Shown: positions 1 through 7,787 of the stretch, in pieces | Layout of the letters: each line of letters begins with the position of its first letter | Position numbering within the stretch: the stretch's first letter is position 1 | Assembly (NCBI GenBank): GCA_002423245.1 | Contig: DIVD01000086.1 | Location: 12,658-40,755, forward strand | Length of the DNA: 28,098 nt | Source of the DNA: Rhodobacteraceae bacterium UBA6141 | GTDB lineage: Bacteria > Pseudomonadota > Alphaproteobacteria > Rhodobacterales > Rhodobacteraceae | Direction: 5' to 3' | Notes under the pieces: model-generated | Told to the model about the DNA's origin: nothing | Seen by the model: the letters and a program-made list of their open reading frames with translations, nothing else | The model's database searches: none | Made by a program: the position numbers and the translations under genes

Positions 1-32
1 CGGATGCCCAGATTGGGGAAAAGGAGAGTCCG

Positions 33-182
33 ATGCCCCTGCCCCTGATACTTGGCCTGATTGCCGCGGTGATCCTGGCCGCCGGCCTGACCCTGCTGCT
101 GGCGCAAGGCGCCGGCCTGCCGGTTGCCGCGCTGGCGCTGCTGGCGCTTGGCGCGCGGCTGCTGATCTGGCGGCGGCGATGA
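33..182 (+). CDS. Small two-helix membrane protein (49 aa)
   Basis: I do not recognise this protein. A strong Shine-Dalgarno (AAGGAGAG at 21-28) lies 4 nt before the ATG. The product is almost wholly hydrophobic: one helix at about residues 3-24, a short Gly/Pro turn (GAGLP), a second helix at about 31-46, and a C-terminus ending in WRRR. The basic tail suggests both ends are cytoplasmic. It is probably the last gene of an operon that begins left of the window, and it converges on the VWA-protein gene with a 48 bp gap. The frame is open upstream of the ATG to the window edge, so a longer protein cannot be excluded, but the ribosome site favours this start. No function can be assigned. Confidence 0.6.
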   Translation: MPLPLILGLIAAVILAAGLTLLLAQGAGLPVAALALLALGARLLIWRRR

Positions 183-230
183 CCCCGGACGATGACGCGC
201 TGACGAAGCCGGCCTGCCGCGGGCGCGCGC

Positions 231-1412
231 CTACACCATCGCCTTCATCGCGCGGGTGATCCCCTCCAGCGTCAGCGGGAACATCCGCCCCTCGAATATC
301 TCCCGCACGATCTGCACCGATTGCGTATGGCCCCAATGCGCCTCGGGCAGCGGGTTCAGCCAGGCATGGGCCGGCCATGCGGCGCGCGTCCGCTCCAGCC
401 AGACCTGCCCCGGCTCGGCGTTCCAGTGCTCGTTCGCGCCGCCGGGATGCAGGATTTCATAGGGCGACATCGAGGCATCACCGACGATCACGCATTTGTA
501 GTCCGCGCCATAGGTGCGCAGCACCTCGGCCGTCGGGATCTGCGCGTTCCAGCGGCGGCGGTTGTCGCGCCAGACCCCCTCATAGAGGCAGTTGTGGAAG
601 TAGTAGGACTCCAGATGCTTGAACTCGGCCCGCGCCGCCGCGAACAGCTCTTCCACCGCCTTCACATGCGCGTCCATCGAGCCGCCCACATCCAGCAGCA
701 GCAGGACCTTCACCGCGTTGCGCCGCTCGGGTCGGGTCTGCACGTCGAGGAAGCCGTGCTCGGCGGTGGAACGGATGGTGCCGGGCAGGTCCAGCTCCTC
801 CACCGCGCCGTCGCGCGCCCATTTGCGCAGCCGTTTCAGCGCGACCTTGATGTTGCGGGTGCCCAGCTCGACCTTGTCGTCGAAATCGCGGAACTCGCGC
901 TTGTCCCAGACCTTCGCCGCGCGCTGGTTGCGGCTGGCATCCTGCCCGATCCGCACGCCCTCGGGATTGTAGCCATGCGCGCCGAAGGGCGAGGTGCCGG
1001 CGGTGCCGATCCATTTGCTGCCGCCCTGATGCCGGCCCTTCTGTTCGGCCAGCCGCTTGCGCAGCGTCTCCATCAGCTTGTCAAAGCCGCCAAGCGCCGC
1101 GATCTCGGCCTTCTCCTCGGGGGTCAGCAGCTTTTCGGCCAGCTTCTCCAGCCAGTCGGCGGGCAGGTCCAGCGCCTCGAGGACCTGATCGGCGCTGACC
1201 GATTGCAGGCCGGAAAAGGCTTCGGCAAACGCCCGGTCGAAGCGGTCGATATGGCGCTCGTCCTTCACCATCACCGTGCGGGCGAGGTAGTAGAACCCGT
1301 CGATGTCATAGGTGACAAGCCCGGTCTGCATCGCCTCGAGGAAGGCGAGATACTCGCGCACCGAAACCGGGACCCCGTGGCGACGCAAGGCTTCGAAAAA
1401 CGGCAGGAACAT
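231..1412 (-). CDS. CoxE-like VWA domain protein
   Basis: The 393-residue protein belongs to the CoxE-like VWA family (COG3825 type), usually partners of MoxR AAA+ ATPases. The N-terminal two thirds are helical and charged. The C-terminal VWA-type domain begins near residue 233 with a hydrophobic strand followed by a metal-site motif D241-V-G-G-S245. This is a variant of the classical DxSxS, with Gly in the middle position. The following helix and the YYFHNCLYEGVW segment fit the family. A modest Shine-Dalgarno (GAGG) precedes the ATG. It is last in a minus-strand run and starts 9 bp after the 54-residue membrane protein. No MoxR ATPase is present in the window, so a partner must be encoded elsewhere. 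The family is clear; the substrate is unknown. Confidence 0.88.
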   Translation of the reverse strand: MFLPFFEALRRHGVPVSVREYLAFLEAMQTGLVTYDIDGFYYLARTVMVKDERHIDRFDRAFAEAFSGLQSVSADQVLEALDLPADWLEKLAEKLLTPEEKAEIAALGGFDKLMETLRKRLAEQKGRHQGGSKWIGTAGTSPFGAHGYNPEGVRIGQDASRNQRAAKVWDKREFRDFDDKVELGTRNIKVALKRLRKWARDGAVEELDLPGTIRSTAEHGFLDVQTRPERRNAVKVLLLLDVGGSMDAHVKAVEELFAAARAEFKHLESYYFHNCLYEGVWRDNRRRWNAQIPTAEVLRTYGADYKCVIVGDASMSPYEILHPGGANEHWNAEPGQVWLERTRAAWPAHAWLNPLPEAHWGHTQSVQIVREIFEGRMFPLTLEGITRAMKAMV

Positions 1413-1421
1413 GGCGCGGCC

Positions 1422-1586
1422 TCAGCTCATGCGGTCGATGAAGATGGCGAGGAACAGCGCCACCAGCGAAAAGGCAATGCCGAAGGACAGCGCGTATTGC
1501 GCGATGTCGAAGCGGTTGCCGCGGCGCCTGCGGGCCAGAAACCCGCCCCACAGCACCCCGATCACGAATCCCGCCAGCACGATCAT
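1422..1586 (-). CDS. Small two-helix membrane protein (54 aa)
   Basis: The hydrophobic residues 1-18 and 32-50 form two probable membrane helices, separated by a strongly basic loop (RRRRGNR) that should face the cytoplasm. The ATG at 1586 is chosen because AAAGGA lies about 10 nt upstream; a longer open frame to 1730 has only low-complexity Arg-rich sequence and overlaps the preceding gene. The stop is 9 bp before the VWA-protein start and the start is 28 bp after the DUF2927 stop, so it is very likely co-transcribed with both. Function unknown; it resembles the small helical-hairpin proteins often found next to larger envelope factors. Confidence 0.7.
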   Translation of the reverse strand: MIVLAGFVIGVLWGGFLARRRRGNRFDIAQYALSFGIAFSLVALFLAIFIDRMS

Positions 1587-1614
1587 GCGGTCCTGTCCTT
1601 TCCCGTGCGACCCG

Positions 1615-3063
1615 CTAGCGCGCCGCCAATGCCGTGCCCGCCAATGCCGTGCCCGCATTGCGCGCCCGCGGCGACAGCGCCGCGATGTCCGCCACGCGGC
1701 GGCGCACCTCGGCCTCCGGTCCGAAGCCATAGCGCGCCCAGGCCATCGCGTCCAGCCGCACCGCGCGCGCCTCGGACGCGCGGCCCAGAAGCTCCAGCGC
1801 CTCGGCCCGCAGCAGCATCAGCGTCGCCAGCAGCGCCGCGTTTTCCGCCTGCGCCACCACCGGAAGCGAGCGGTCGACGAAGGTCAGCGTATCCTCGGCC
1901 TGCCCCGCCGACAGCGCGAAGGCGGCAAGCTGCATGTCCACATGCGCCGCCTGCAGCTCCATCCCCGGCCGCGCGCGGTAGATCAGCGCGGCGCGCAGGA
2001 AGGCGGTGAAGGCCGTCTCCAGATCGCCGGTCAGGCTCAGCCGGCCAAGCGCGAACCAGGCGAATCCCGCGCGCGCGTCGGTCCAGCCCTCGGCCTGCGC
2101 GATGGCGACGGCCCGGCGCGCGGCAGCCCGGCGGGCCGGGTCCGAGGCGCGCGGCCCCAGCGCCCGCTCCACCGCCTCGATCCAGGCTCGCGGCGTCGGA
2201 TCGGCGGGCGCGCTCTGCGCGGCGCTGCCGCCCTTCGGATTGAACCGCGCCAGCAGCGCCGGCAAGCGCGCCGCCACCTCGGCCCGGCTCATGCCGCTGG
2301 ACAGTTCGGGCGCATAATAGACCCGCAGCACCAGCATGTCGAATCCGGTCAGGATCGCGTGGAAATTGTCGTCGTTGAACACCGAATCGGGCAGCCGGTA
2401 GAGGTCGTTCAGCGGGCCGAGCGCCTGCGCCACCTCTTCATGCAGGCAATCGCGGATCTCCTGCGGCGAGGTATCGGACGGCACGAACACCGTCGCCCGC
2501 TGCCGCACGGTCAGCGTGGCCCAGTCCAGCCGGGCGCTGCGGCGCGAGGCGCGGTATTCGGCCCAGCTTCCGACGCGGGGCACCACGAAGCAGGCCGCCT
2601 CCGGCACCACCGCCTGCATCTTCTCGCGCGGCAGGAATTCCACCGTGATGCTGTTGCCGCCGGCGGGGGCGGGCCCCTGCGCCACGCGCAGCGGGATCCG
2701 CGCCTCGGCGCGCAGCCGCGCGGCCAGCCGGTCGATATCGGCCCGCGCCGTGGGCGGCACCGTGCCGGTGACATGCAGCGCGATCGGCCCCTCGAACCGG
2801 GTCAGCGCCGGCAACTTCCGGCCGCTTTCCATCTGGAAGGCAAGCTCCAGAAAATCCCGTGCGATCTGGGCGTTGGGCCGCAGAACCGGCAGCGGCCGGG
2901 TCGCCCCGAAACGGCGCATCGGCGGCAGCGGCTCGACATTCCCGAAGCTGACGGGCGTGGCGCGCACGGTCGAGACATGCGGCCCCGCGGGCGTGCAGCC
3001 GGCAAGCGCCAGCGCCAGGACCAGCGCCAGAACCAGCGCCGCCGGGGCCAGGCGGCGCATCAT
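1615..3063 (-). CDS. DUF2927 domain lipoprotein
   Basis: The protein is 482 residues from the chosen start. It opens with a classic lipoprotein signal: two Met, two Arg, a long Leu/Ala stretch, then a lipobox LAGC with Cys at about residue 23. The middle matches DUF2927 as I know it: CLHEEVAQALGPLND, then LPDSVFNDDNFH and LRVYYAPELSSGM. The last 180 residues are Ala/Leu/Arg helices resembling TPR repeats. The frame stays open to a possible start at 3195, but the extra 44 residues would bury the signal peptide, so 3063 (or the next codon, 3060) is preferred although no strong ribosome site is seen. It is likely periplasmic and membrane-anchored. Function unknown. It lies downstream of holC, separated by a repeat element. 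Confidence 0.82.
   Translation of the reverse strand: MMRRLAPAALVLALVLALALAGCTPAGPHVSTVRATPVSFGNVEPLPPMRRFGATRPLPVLRPNAQIARDFLELAFQMESGRKLPALTRFEGPIALHVTGTVPPTARADIDRLAARLRAEARIPLRVAQGPAPAGGNSITVEFLPREKMQAVVPEAACFVVPRVGSWAEYRASRRSARLDWATLTVRQRATVFVPSDTSPQEIRDCLHEEVAQALGPLNDLYRLPDSVFNDDNFHAILTGFDMLVLRVYYAPELSSGMSRAEVAARLPALLARFNPKGGSAAQSAPADPTPRAWIEAVERALGPRASDPARRAAARRAVAIAQAEGWTDARAGFAWFALGRLSLTGDLETAFTAFLRAALIYRARPGMELQAAHVDMQLAAFALSAGQAEDTLTFVDRSLPVVAQAENAALLATLMLLRAEALELLGRASEARAVRLDAMAWARYGFGPEAEVRRRVADIAALSPRARNAGTALAGTALAAR
1623..1652. repeat. 15-bp tandem duplication in a gene end
   Basis: The unit CCGCCAATGCCGTGC occurs twice back to back at 1623-1637 and 1638-1652. In the minus-strand lipoprotein gene it encodes a duplicated five-residue unit, giving AGTALAGTALAAR at the extreme C-terminus. 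It looks like a simple replication slippage event. Confidence 0.8.
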
Positions 3064-3372
3064 GCCGGGCAGATGCGACGAGAGCCCGCGCGCGCCCGGC
3101 ACCCCCGGGACAGCACCCGCGCCCCCGCGGCGGCCGGCGGAGGGTTCATTATCGGCAAGGCGGTCATGGGGGGTCCGGTCTGTCACAATCCTCATACCGG
3201 CTTACCGGCTTCCGCGCGGGGGGTCACGGGGAATCTGCGCCGCCCCGCTCACGCCGGCGAGAGGATGCGAAAGCCGCCCCGCCCCCGTGCCGTTCCTGCT
3301 GGCCGTTCTTGCTGGCGGAAATATCCCGGGGGTCCGGGGGCAGAGCCCCCGGCCATGGGCCATCGGAACTGC
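3064..3372. other. 309-bp intergenic region, holC to DUF2927 gene
   Basis: This gap separates two minus-strand genes. It holds one copy of the intergenic hairpin element (3306-3352, listed separately), a perfect tandem octamer TACCGGCT at 3195-3202 and 3203-3210, and a minus-strand GATAAT box at 3153-3148. The box could be a -10 element giving a leader of roughly 80 nt for the lipoprotein gene, but no good -35 hexamer sits at the right distance. I see no gene here. Confidence 0.45.
3306..3352 (-). repeat. Intergenic hairpin element, copy 1
   Basis: Read on the minus strand, about 20 nt after the holC stop comes a perfect 8-bp stem (3352-3345 with 3341-3334) closed by a 3-nt loop. It is followed by CCCCCGGG and then the conserved block containing ATATTTCCGCC and AGCAAGAA. 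The other copies are at 12298, 15269 and 24856. The stem could act as a terminator or an RNA-stability element, although no run of T follows the stem directly. Confidence 0.8.
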
Positions 3373-3828
3373 TCACCGCTCCGCCTTCTTCTCCCAGCCG
3401 CGGCCCGCCTCGCTCCAGTACTGGGCAGAGGCACCGGCCGCCGCCAGCTCGCGCCATTGCGCCCGCGCGGCCTCCAGCGCAGCCGGATCGTTGCCGTCGA
3501 ACAGGATCCACACCCGCTGCAGCGCCAGGGCCTCGCCCGCGCTGACCGGCGCGCCGGCGACGGCCATCAGTGCCTGCGGATCGTTCGCCAGCCCGGCCCC
3601 GGTGGTCAGCAGCACCGGCTGATCGGCATCATACGGCCCGCCGGCAAGGCCATGGGGCAGGAATCCCGCCTCATCCCCGGCCCAGAGCGCCGCGTCGAGC
3701 CGCGCCAGCACCCCCGCATCGCCGCCGCGCAGGGTGACGCGCCAGCCCTGCCCCAGCGCGCGCAGCAGGATCGTCTCCGCCGTCTGCTCCAGCGTGGAGC
3801 GGGTCAGGTGGTAGAACAGCGCCGGCAT
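3373..3828 (-). CDS. holC: DNA polymerase III chi subunit
   Basis: HolC is the chi subunit of the DNA polymerase III clamp loader; it links the holoenzyme to single-strand binding protein at the replication fork. The 151-residue length and overall pattern fit: an N-terminal FYHLTRSTLEQT segment, LLRALGQGWRV, and the later segment QPVLLTTG leading to RVWILFDGND, typical of alphaproteobacterial chi. The ATG overlaps the pepA stop by one base (TGATG), so translation is probably coupled to pepA; the pepA-holC order is common in proteobacteria. A hairpin element follows the stop by about 20 nt. No anomalies were seen. Confidence 0.9.
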   Translation of the reverse strand: MPALFYHLTRSTLEQTAETILLRALGQGWRVTLRGGDAGVLARLDAALWAGDEAGFLPHGLAGGPYDADQPVLLTTGAGLANDPQALMAVAGAPVSAGEALALQRVWILFDGNDPAALEAARAQWRELAAAGASAQYWSEAGRGWEKKAER

Positions 3829-5303
3829 CAGCCCTTCGCGGATTCATACCCGTCCCGGATCAGCCGGTTCAGCGCCATCACCCCCCAGCCGGTCGCGCCC
3901 TTGGGCGCCAGCGCGGTTTCCGAGGGCGGCAGCGCCACCCCCGCGATGTCGAGATGGATCCACGGCATCCCCTCCCGGATGAACCGGGCAAGGAACTGCG
4001 CGGCGGTGATCGCGCCGGCGGGGCGGCCCGCGACGTTCATCATGTCGGCGATGCGCGATTTCAGCTTTGCATCGTAGGCCTCGCCCATCGGCATCCGCCA
4101 GGCGCCCTCGCCTTCCGCCTTCGCGGCCCTGAGGAACGCGCCCGCCAAGGCGTCGTCGTTGGAGAAGACGCCCGCATTCTCATGCCCCAGCCCGACGATG
4201 ATCGCGCCGGTCAGCGTGGCAAGGTCGATCACCCCCGAGGGCTTGAAGCGGTCCTGCGCGTACCACAGCACATCGGCCAGCACGAGCCGGCCCTCGGCAT
4301 CGGTGTTGATCACCTCGATGGTGTCGCCCTTCATCGAGCGCACCACGTCCCCCGGCCGCTGCGCGCGCCCGTCGGGCATGTTCTCGACAAGGCCGACCAC
4401 CCCCACCACATTCGCCTTCGCCCCGCGCAGCGCCAGCGTGCGCATCACCCCCGCGACGACGCCAGCGCCGCCCATGTCCATCGTCATCTCTTCCATGCCG
4501 TTCGCCGGCTTGATGGAAATGCCGCCCGTGTCGAACACCACGCCCTTCCCGACCAGCGCGAGCGGGGGCTCGTCCCCGCCGCCCTTCCATTGCATCACCA
4601 CCACCTTCGAGGGGCTTTCGGACCCCATGCCCACCCCCAGAAGCGCGCCCATGCCAAGCTTCGTCAGCTCCTCCTCCTCGAGGATCTCGACATCCAGCCC
4701 GATCTCCTGCATCGCGGCGAGCCGCGCGGCGAAGTCATAGGTGGTCAGCACGTTCGCAGGCTCGTTGACCAGATCGCGGGTGAAGAACACTCCCTCGGCC
4801 AGCGCCGCCATCGGGCGCGCCTCGGCCGCCACCGCCTCGGGCTTGGCGACCATGAAGCTGACCTCGCCCGGGGGCTTCGGCTCGGCGGTCTTGTGCGCGT
4901 TGAAGTCATAGGCGCGCAGCGCGACCCCCAGCGCGATCTCGGCGGCGCGGGGATGGCCGCCCGCCCAGACCAGCGCCCCCGCCTCGCCAAGCGCCTTGCC
5001 GATCGCGGCGCCGGCCTTGCGCGCCTCCTCGAGCGTGGCCTTGCGCTCCAGCCGGATCACCTGCACCGCCTCGGCGGCGAGGCCCGCGGGCCAGGCCAGA
5101 TCCGCCGCCTCGCCCGCCTTCAGCTTGCCGAAGGCGGCGCTGCCGGCAAACCGGGTCAGCGCGCCCTTCATCGCCCGGTCCAGCCGCCGCGCCCCGGCAT
5201 CGAGCGCGCCGCCCTCGGGCAGCAGCACGGCGATGCGGCCCCCGAAGGCGGCAAGCGCCTCGACATCGGTTTCGCGGAAGTGGATGGCGACGGGTGCGGT
5301 CAT
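3828..5303 (-). CDS. pepA: Leucyl aminopeptidase (M17 family)
   Basis: A cytosolic two-metal aminopeptidase of family M17 that releases N-terminal amino acids from peptides. The protein is 491 residues, the usual length. The N-terminal macro-like domain spans about residues 1-165, followed by the catalytic domain. Expected metal ligands are visible: K253, D258, D276, D335 and E337. The last two lie in the family signature NTDAEGRL (333-340). K265 and R339 match the catalytic residues. The ATG at 5303 has an AGAGG ribosome site about 9 nt upstream. It is first in a minus-strand run with holC and is divergent from lptF. Some family members also bind DNA; nothing here speaks for or against that. 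Confidence 0.96.
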   Translation of the reverse strand: MTAPVAIHFRETDVEALAAFGGRIAVLLPEGGALDAGARRLDRAMKGALTRFAGSAAFGKLKAGEAADLAWPAGLAAEAVQVIRLERKATLEEARKAGAAIGKALGEAGALVWAGGHPRAAEIALGVALRAYDFNAHKTAEPKPPGEVSFMVAKPEAVAAEARPMAALAEGVFFTRDLVNEPANVLTTYDFAARLAAMQEIGLDVEILEEEELTKLGMGALLGVGMGSESPSKVVVMQWKGGGDEPPLALVGKGVVFDTGGISIKPANGMEEMTMDMGGAGVVAGVMRTLALRGAKANVVGVVGLVENMPDGRAQRPGDVVRSMKGDTIEVINTDAEGRLVLADVLWYAQDRFKPSGVIDLATLTGAIIVGLGHENAGVFSNDDALAGAFLRAAKAEGEGAWRMPMGEAYDAKLKSRIADMMNVAGRPAGAITAAQFLARFIREGMPWIHLDIAGVALPPSETALAPKGATGWGVMALNRLIRDGYESAKG

Positions 5304-5565
5304 GGCGGGCTACCTCTGCTATGCGGTGAAGGACGGGTCCGGAACTTGCCCGGCGCAGGCCGTGGCGGCGCCCCCCGCTACGGGCGGGCTTGGGGCGGAC
5401 ACTAGCCCGCCGCCCGGGGCTTGACCAGAGAGTCCGGGGCCGGACAGCGAGCCGTTTCCGCGCGGCTGCGTGCCGCCGCCGGGCGCCCCGCCCGCGCCGA
5501 GACTTCGCTTTTCCCGGCCCGGCGATTGGGCTAGGGAGGGGCGGAACCCAGGGGAAAGGCGGAAC
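5304..5565. promoter_or_regulatory. Divergent promoter region, pepA / lptF
   Basis: 262 bp between two divergent operons. An 8-bp inverted repeat (GGCGGGCT at 5383-5390, AGCCCGCC at 5404-5411, 13-nt loop) lies near the centre. A CTAG-containing box occurs toward each gene: GCTAGT reading toward pepA (5406-5401) and GCTAGG reading toward lptF (5530-5535). These could be -10 elements, but I found no convincing -35 partners. No gene is seen in this gap. Confidence 0.4.
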
Positions 5566-6699
5566 GTGTCCAGATTCGACAGATACTTGCTGTCGCAACT
5601 GCTGACGCTGTTCGGCTTCTTCTCGCTCGTGCTGGTCTCGGTCTACTGGATCAACCAGGCCGTGCAACTGTTCGAGCAACTGATCGCCGACGGCCAGTCG
5701 GCCTGGGTGTTCCTCGAATTCAGCGCGCTGACCCTGCCCAACGTGATCCGCATGGTGGCGCCGGTCTCGGCCTTCGCCGCCGCGGTCTATGTGACCAACC
5801 GGCTGAGTTCGGAAAGCGAGCTGGTGGTGATGCAGGCCACCGGACTCTCGCCCTGGCGGCTGGCGCGGCCCGCCATCGCCTTCGGGCTGATCGTGGCGGC
5901 GCTGCTGTCGGTGCTGTCGCATGTGCTGGTCCCCGCCAGCCGCGCCGGGATCAGCGAGCGGCGCGCCCAGATCGCCGAGAATGCCACCGCGCAGTTGCTG
6001 CTCGAGGGCAGCTTCCAGCATCCCGCCGCGGGGCTGACGCTCTATATCCGCGAGATCAGCGCGCGGGGCGAGTTGCTGGACATCTACCTGTTCGACGCGC
6101 GCTCGGCGACGCAAAGCATCACCTATACCGCCGAACGCGCGCTGCTGGTGCGCAGCGAGACCGGGCCCAGGCTGGTGATGTTCGAGGGCATGGCGCAGAC
6201 GCTGGAGGCGACGGGCAACCGGCTGTTCGTGACCCGCTTCGACGATTTCACCTATGACATCGGCGCACTGATCAGCGGCTCGGGCAGCCGGCGCCGCGAC
6301 CTGCGCGAGTTTTCCACCCGCGCGCTGCTCTGGCCCACGCCCGGGCATCTGGAGGCCTCGGGCGAGCCGCTGGCGGTGTTCCTCGCCGAGGGGCATTCGC
6401 GCTTTGCCCAGCCGCTGACCGCCGCCGTCTTCGCGGTGATCGGCTTTGCGGCGCTGCTGACCGGCAGCTTCAGCCGCTTTGGCATGTGGCGGCAGATCGC
6501 GGTGGCGATGCTGCTGATGATCGGGGTGCAGATGCTGGCCAACCTGGGCGCGGGCGCCGCCCGGAGCGATGCGGCGCTGTGGCCGCTGGTCTATCTGCCG
6601 GTGGTCGCCGGGTCGGCGGTCGCGGCGGGGCTGCTGTGGCTGGCGGCGCGCCCGCGCCGGATCGGCGGGCGGCAGGCGGCGGCGGAGAGCCCGGCATGA
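5566..6699 (+). CDS. lptF: LPS export permease LptF
   Basis: LptF is one of the two inner-membrane subunits of the LptB2FG transporter, which extracts lipopolysaccharide from the inner membrane and pushes it toward the outer membrane. The 377-residue protein starts at a GTG that gives the family N-terminus SRFDRYLLSQLLTLFGFF. Three helices precede a periplasmic domain (about residues 120-270) and three follow, as expected for the YjgP/YjgQ family. A GGGGAAAGG stretch upstream is a fair ribosome site. The open frame reaches back to 5470, but that extension is Pro/Arg-rich and unlike the family. Its stop overlaps the lptG start by 4 bp (ATGA), indicating coupled translation. Confidence 0.95.
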   Translation: MSRFDRYLLSQLLTLFGFFSLVLVSVYWINQAVQLFEQLIADGQSAWVFLEFSALTLPNVIRMVAPVSAFAAAVYVTNRLSSESELVVMQATGLSPWRLARPAIAFGLIVAALLSVLSHVLVPASRAGISERRAQIAENATAQLLLEGSFQHPAAGLTLYIREISARGELLDIYLFDARSATQSITYTAERALLVRSETGPRLVMFEGMAQTLEATGNRLFVTRFDDFTYDIGALISGSGSRRRDLREFSTRALLWPTPGHLEASGEPLAVFLAEGHSRFAQPLTAAVFAVIGFAALLTGSFSRFGMWRQIAVAMLLMIGVQMLANLGAGAARSDAALWPLVYLPVVAGSAVAAGLLWLAARPRRIGGRQAAAESPA

Positions 6700-7787
6700 C
6701 CCTGTCGCTCTATATCGCGCGCCGCTTCTGGATGATGTTCCTCGGGGTATTCGGGGCGTTCTTCGCCATCCTCTTCATGGTGGACATGGTCGAGCAGGTG
6801 CGGCGCTTCGAGACCGGCGGCGGGCTGGGCGCCGCGGCCTGGCTTGCGGCGCTGAACGTGCCGGCGGCGCTCTACCGGATCCTGCCGCTGGTGGTGATGC
6901 TCGCCACCATCGCGCTGTTCCTCGCGCTGGCGCGGTCCTCGGAGCTTGTGGTGATCCGCGCCGCCGGCCGCTCGGCGCTGCGCACGCTGGTGGCGCCGGT
7001 GATGGCGGCGCTGGTGATCGGCGCGCTGGCGGTGGGGGTGATGAACCCGATCGTCGCCGCCACCTCGAAGCAGTACGAACTGCAATCCTCGCGCTACCGT
7101 CTGGGCGAGCAGCGGGTGCTGTCGGTCAGCCGCGAGGGGCTGTGGCTGCGTCAGGGCGGGCCCGAGGGGCAGTCGGTGATCCGCGCCGACCGCGCCAACC
7201 TTGACGGGACCGAGCTTTATGGCGCGACCTTCCTGACCTTCGCGCCCGAGGCCGGGCCGGTCCTGCGGCTGGAGGCGCAAAGCGCCCGGCTGGAGGATGG
7301 CGCCTGGACGCTGCGGGGCGTCAAGGAATGGCGGCTCGACGCGCAGAACCCCGAGCGCGACGCGCAACTGCATGACACGGTCCGCATCCCCTCCGAGCTG
7401 ACGGCGGCGCGCATCCGCGACAGTTTCGGCACCCCCTCCTCGATCCCGATCTGGGAGCTGCCGGCCTTCATCGGCGGGCTGGAGGCGGCGGGCTTCTCGG
7501 CGCGCAAACATGCGCTCTGGTTCCAGATGGAACTGGCGCTGCCGCTGCTGCTGGCCGGGATGGTGCTGCTGGGGGCGGGCTTCACCATGCGCCACACCCG
7601 CTTTGGCCGCACCGGGCTGATGGTGCTTTTCGCGGTGGGATCCGGTTTCGCGATTTTCTTCCTGCGCAATTTCGCGCAAGTCTTGGGCGAGAACGGGCAG
7701 ATCCCGGTGGCGCTTGCGGCGTGGAGCCCGCCGGCCGCGGCGGTGCTGTTCTCGCTTGGTCTGTTGCTGCACCTGGAGGATGGCTGA
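6696..7787 (+). CDS. lptG: LPS export permease LptG
   Basis: The partner of LptF in the LptB2FG transporter. The 363-residue protein begins MTLSLYIARRFWMMFLGVFG at an ATG that overlaps the lptF stop. The topology is the same as LptF: three helices, a periplasmic domain (about 115-265), three helices. The segment PLVVMLATIALFLALARSSELVVIRAAG is the conserved coupling region (given here only as a landmark) that contacts the LptB ATPase. The ATPase itself is not in the window. The stop overlaps the lptD start by one base (TGATG). Co-expression with lptF and lptD makes mechanistic sense because all three belong to one trans-envelope machine. Confidence 0.95.
   Translation: MTLSLYIARRFWMMFLGVFGAFFAILFMVDMVEQVRRFETGGGLGAAAWLAALNVPAALYRILPLVVMLATIALFLALARSSELVVIRAAGRSALRTLVAPVMAALVIGALAVGVMNPIVAATSKQYELQSSRYRLGEQRVLSVSREGLWLRQGGPEGQSVIRADRANLDGTELYGATFLTFAPEAGPVLRLEAQSARLEDGAWTLRGVKEWRLDAQNPERDAQLHDTVRIPSELTAARIRDSFGTPSSIPIWELPAFIGGLEAAGFSARKHALWFQMELALPLLLAGMVLLGAGFTMRHTRFGRTGLMVLFAVGSGFAIFFLRNFAQVLGENGQIPVALAAWSPPAAAVLFSLGLLLHLEDG

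Noticed and set aside
1312..4077. Plus-strand open frame of 921 codons opposite the DUF2927 gene, holC and pepA
   Set aside because: Arg/Gly/Pro/His-rich antisense shadow crossing several gene boundaries, with no ribosome site and no domain.
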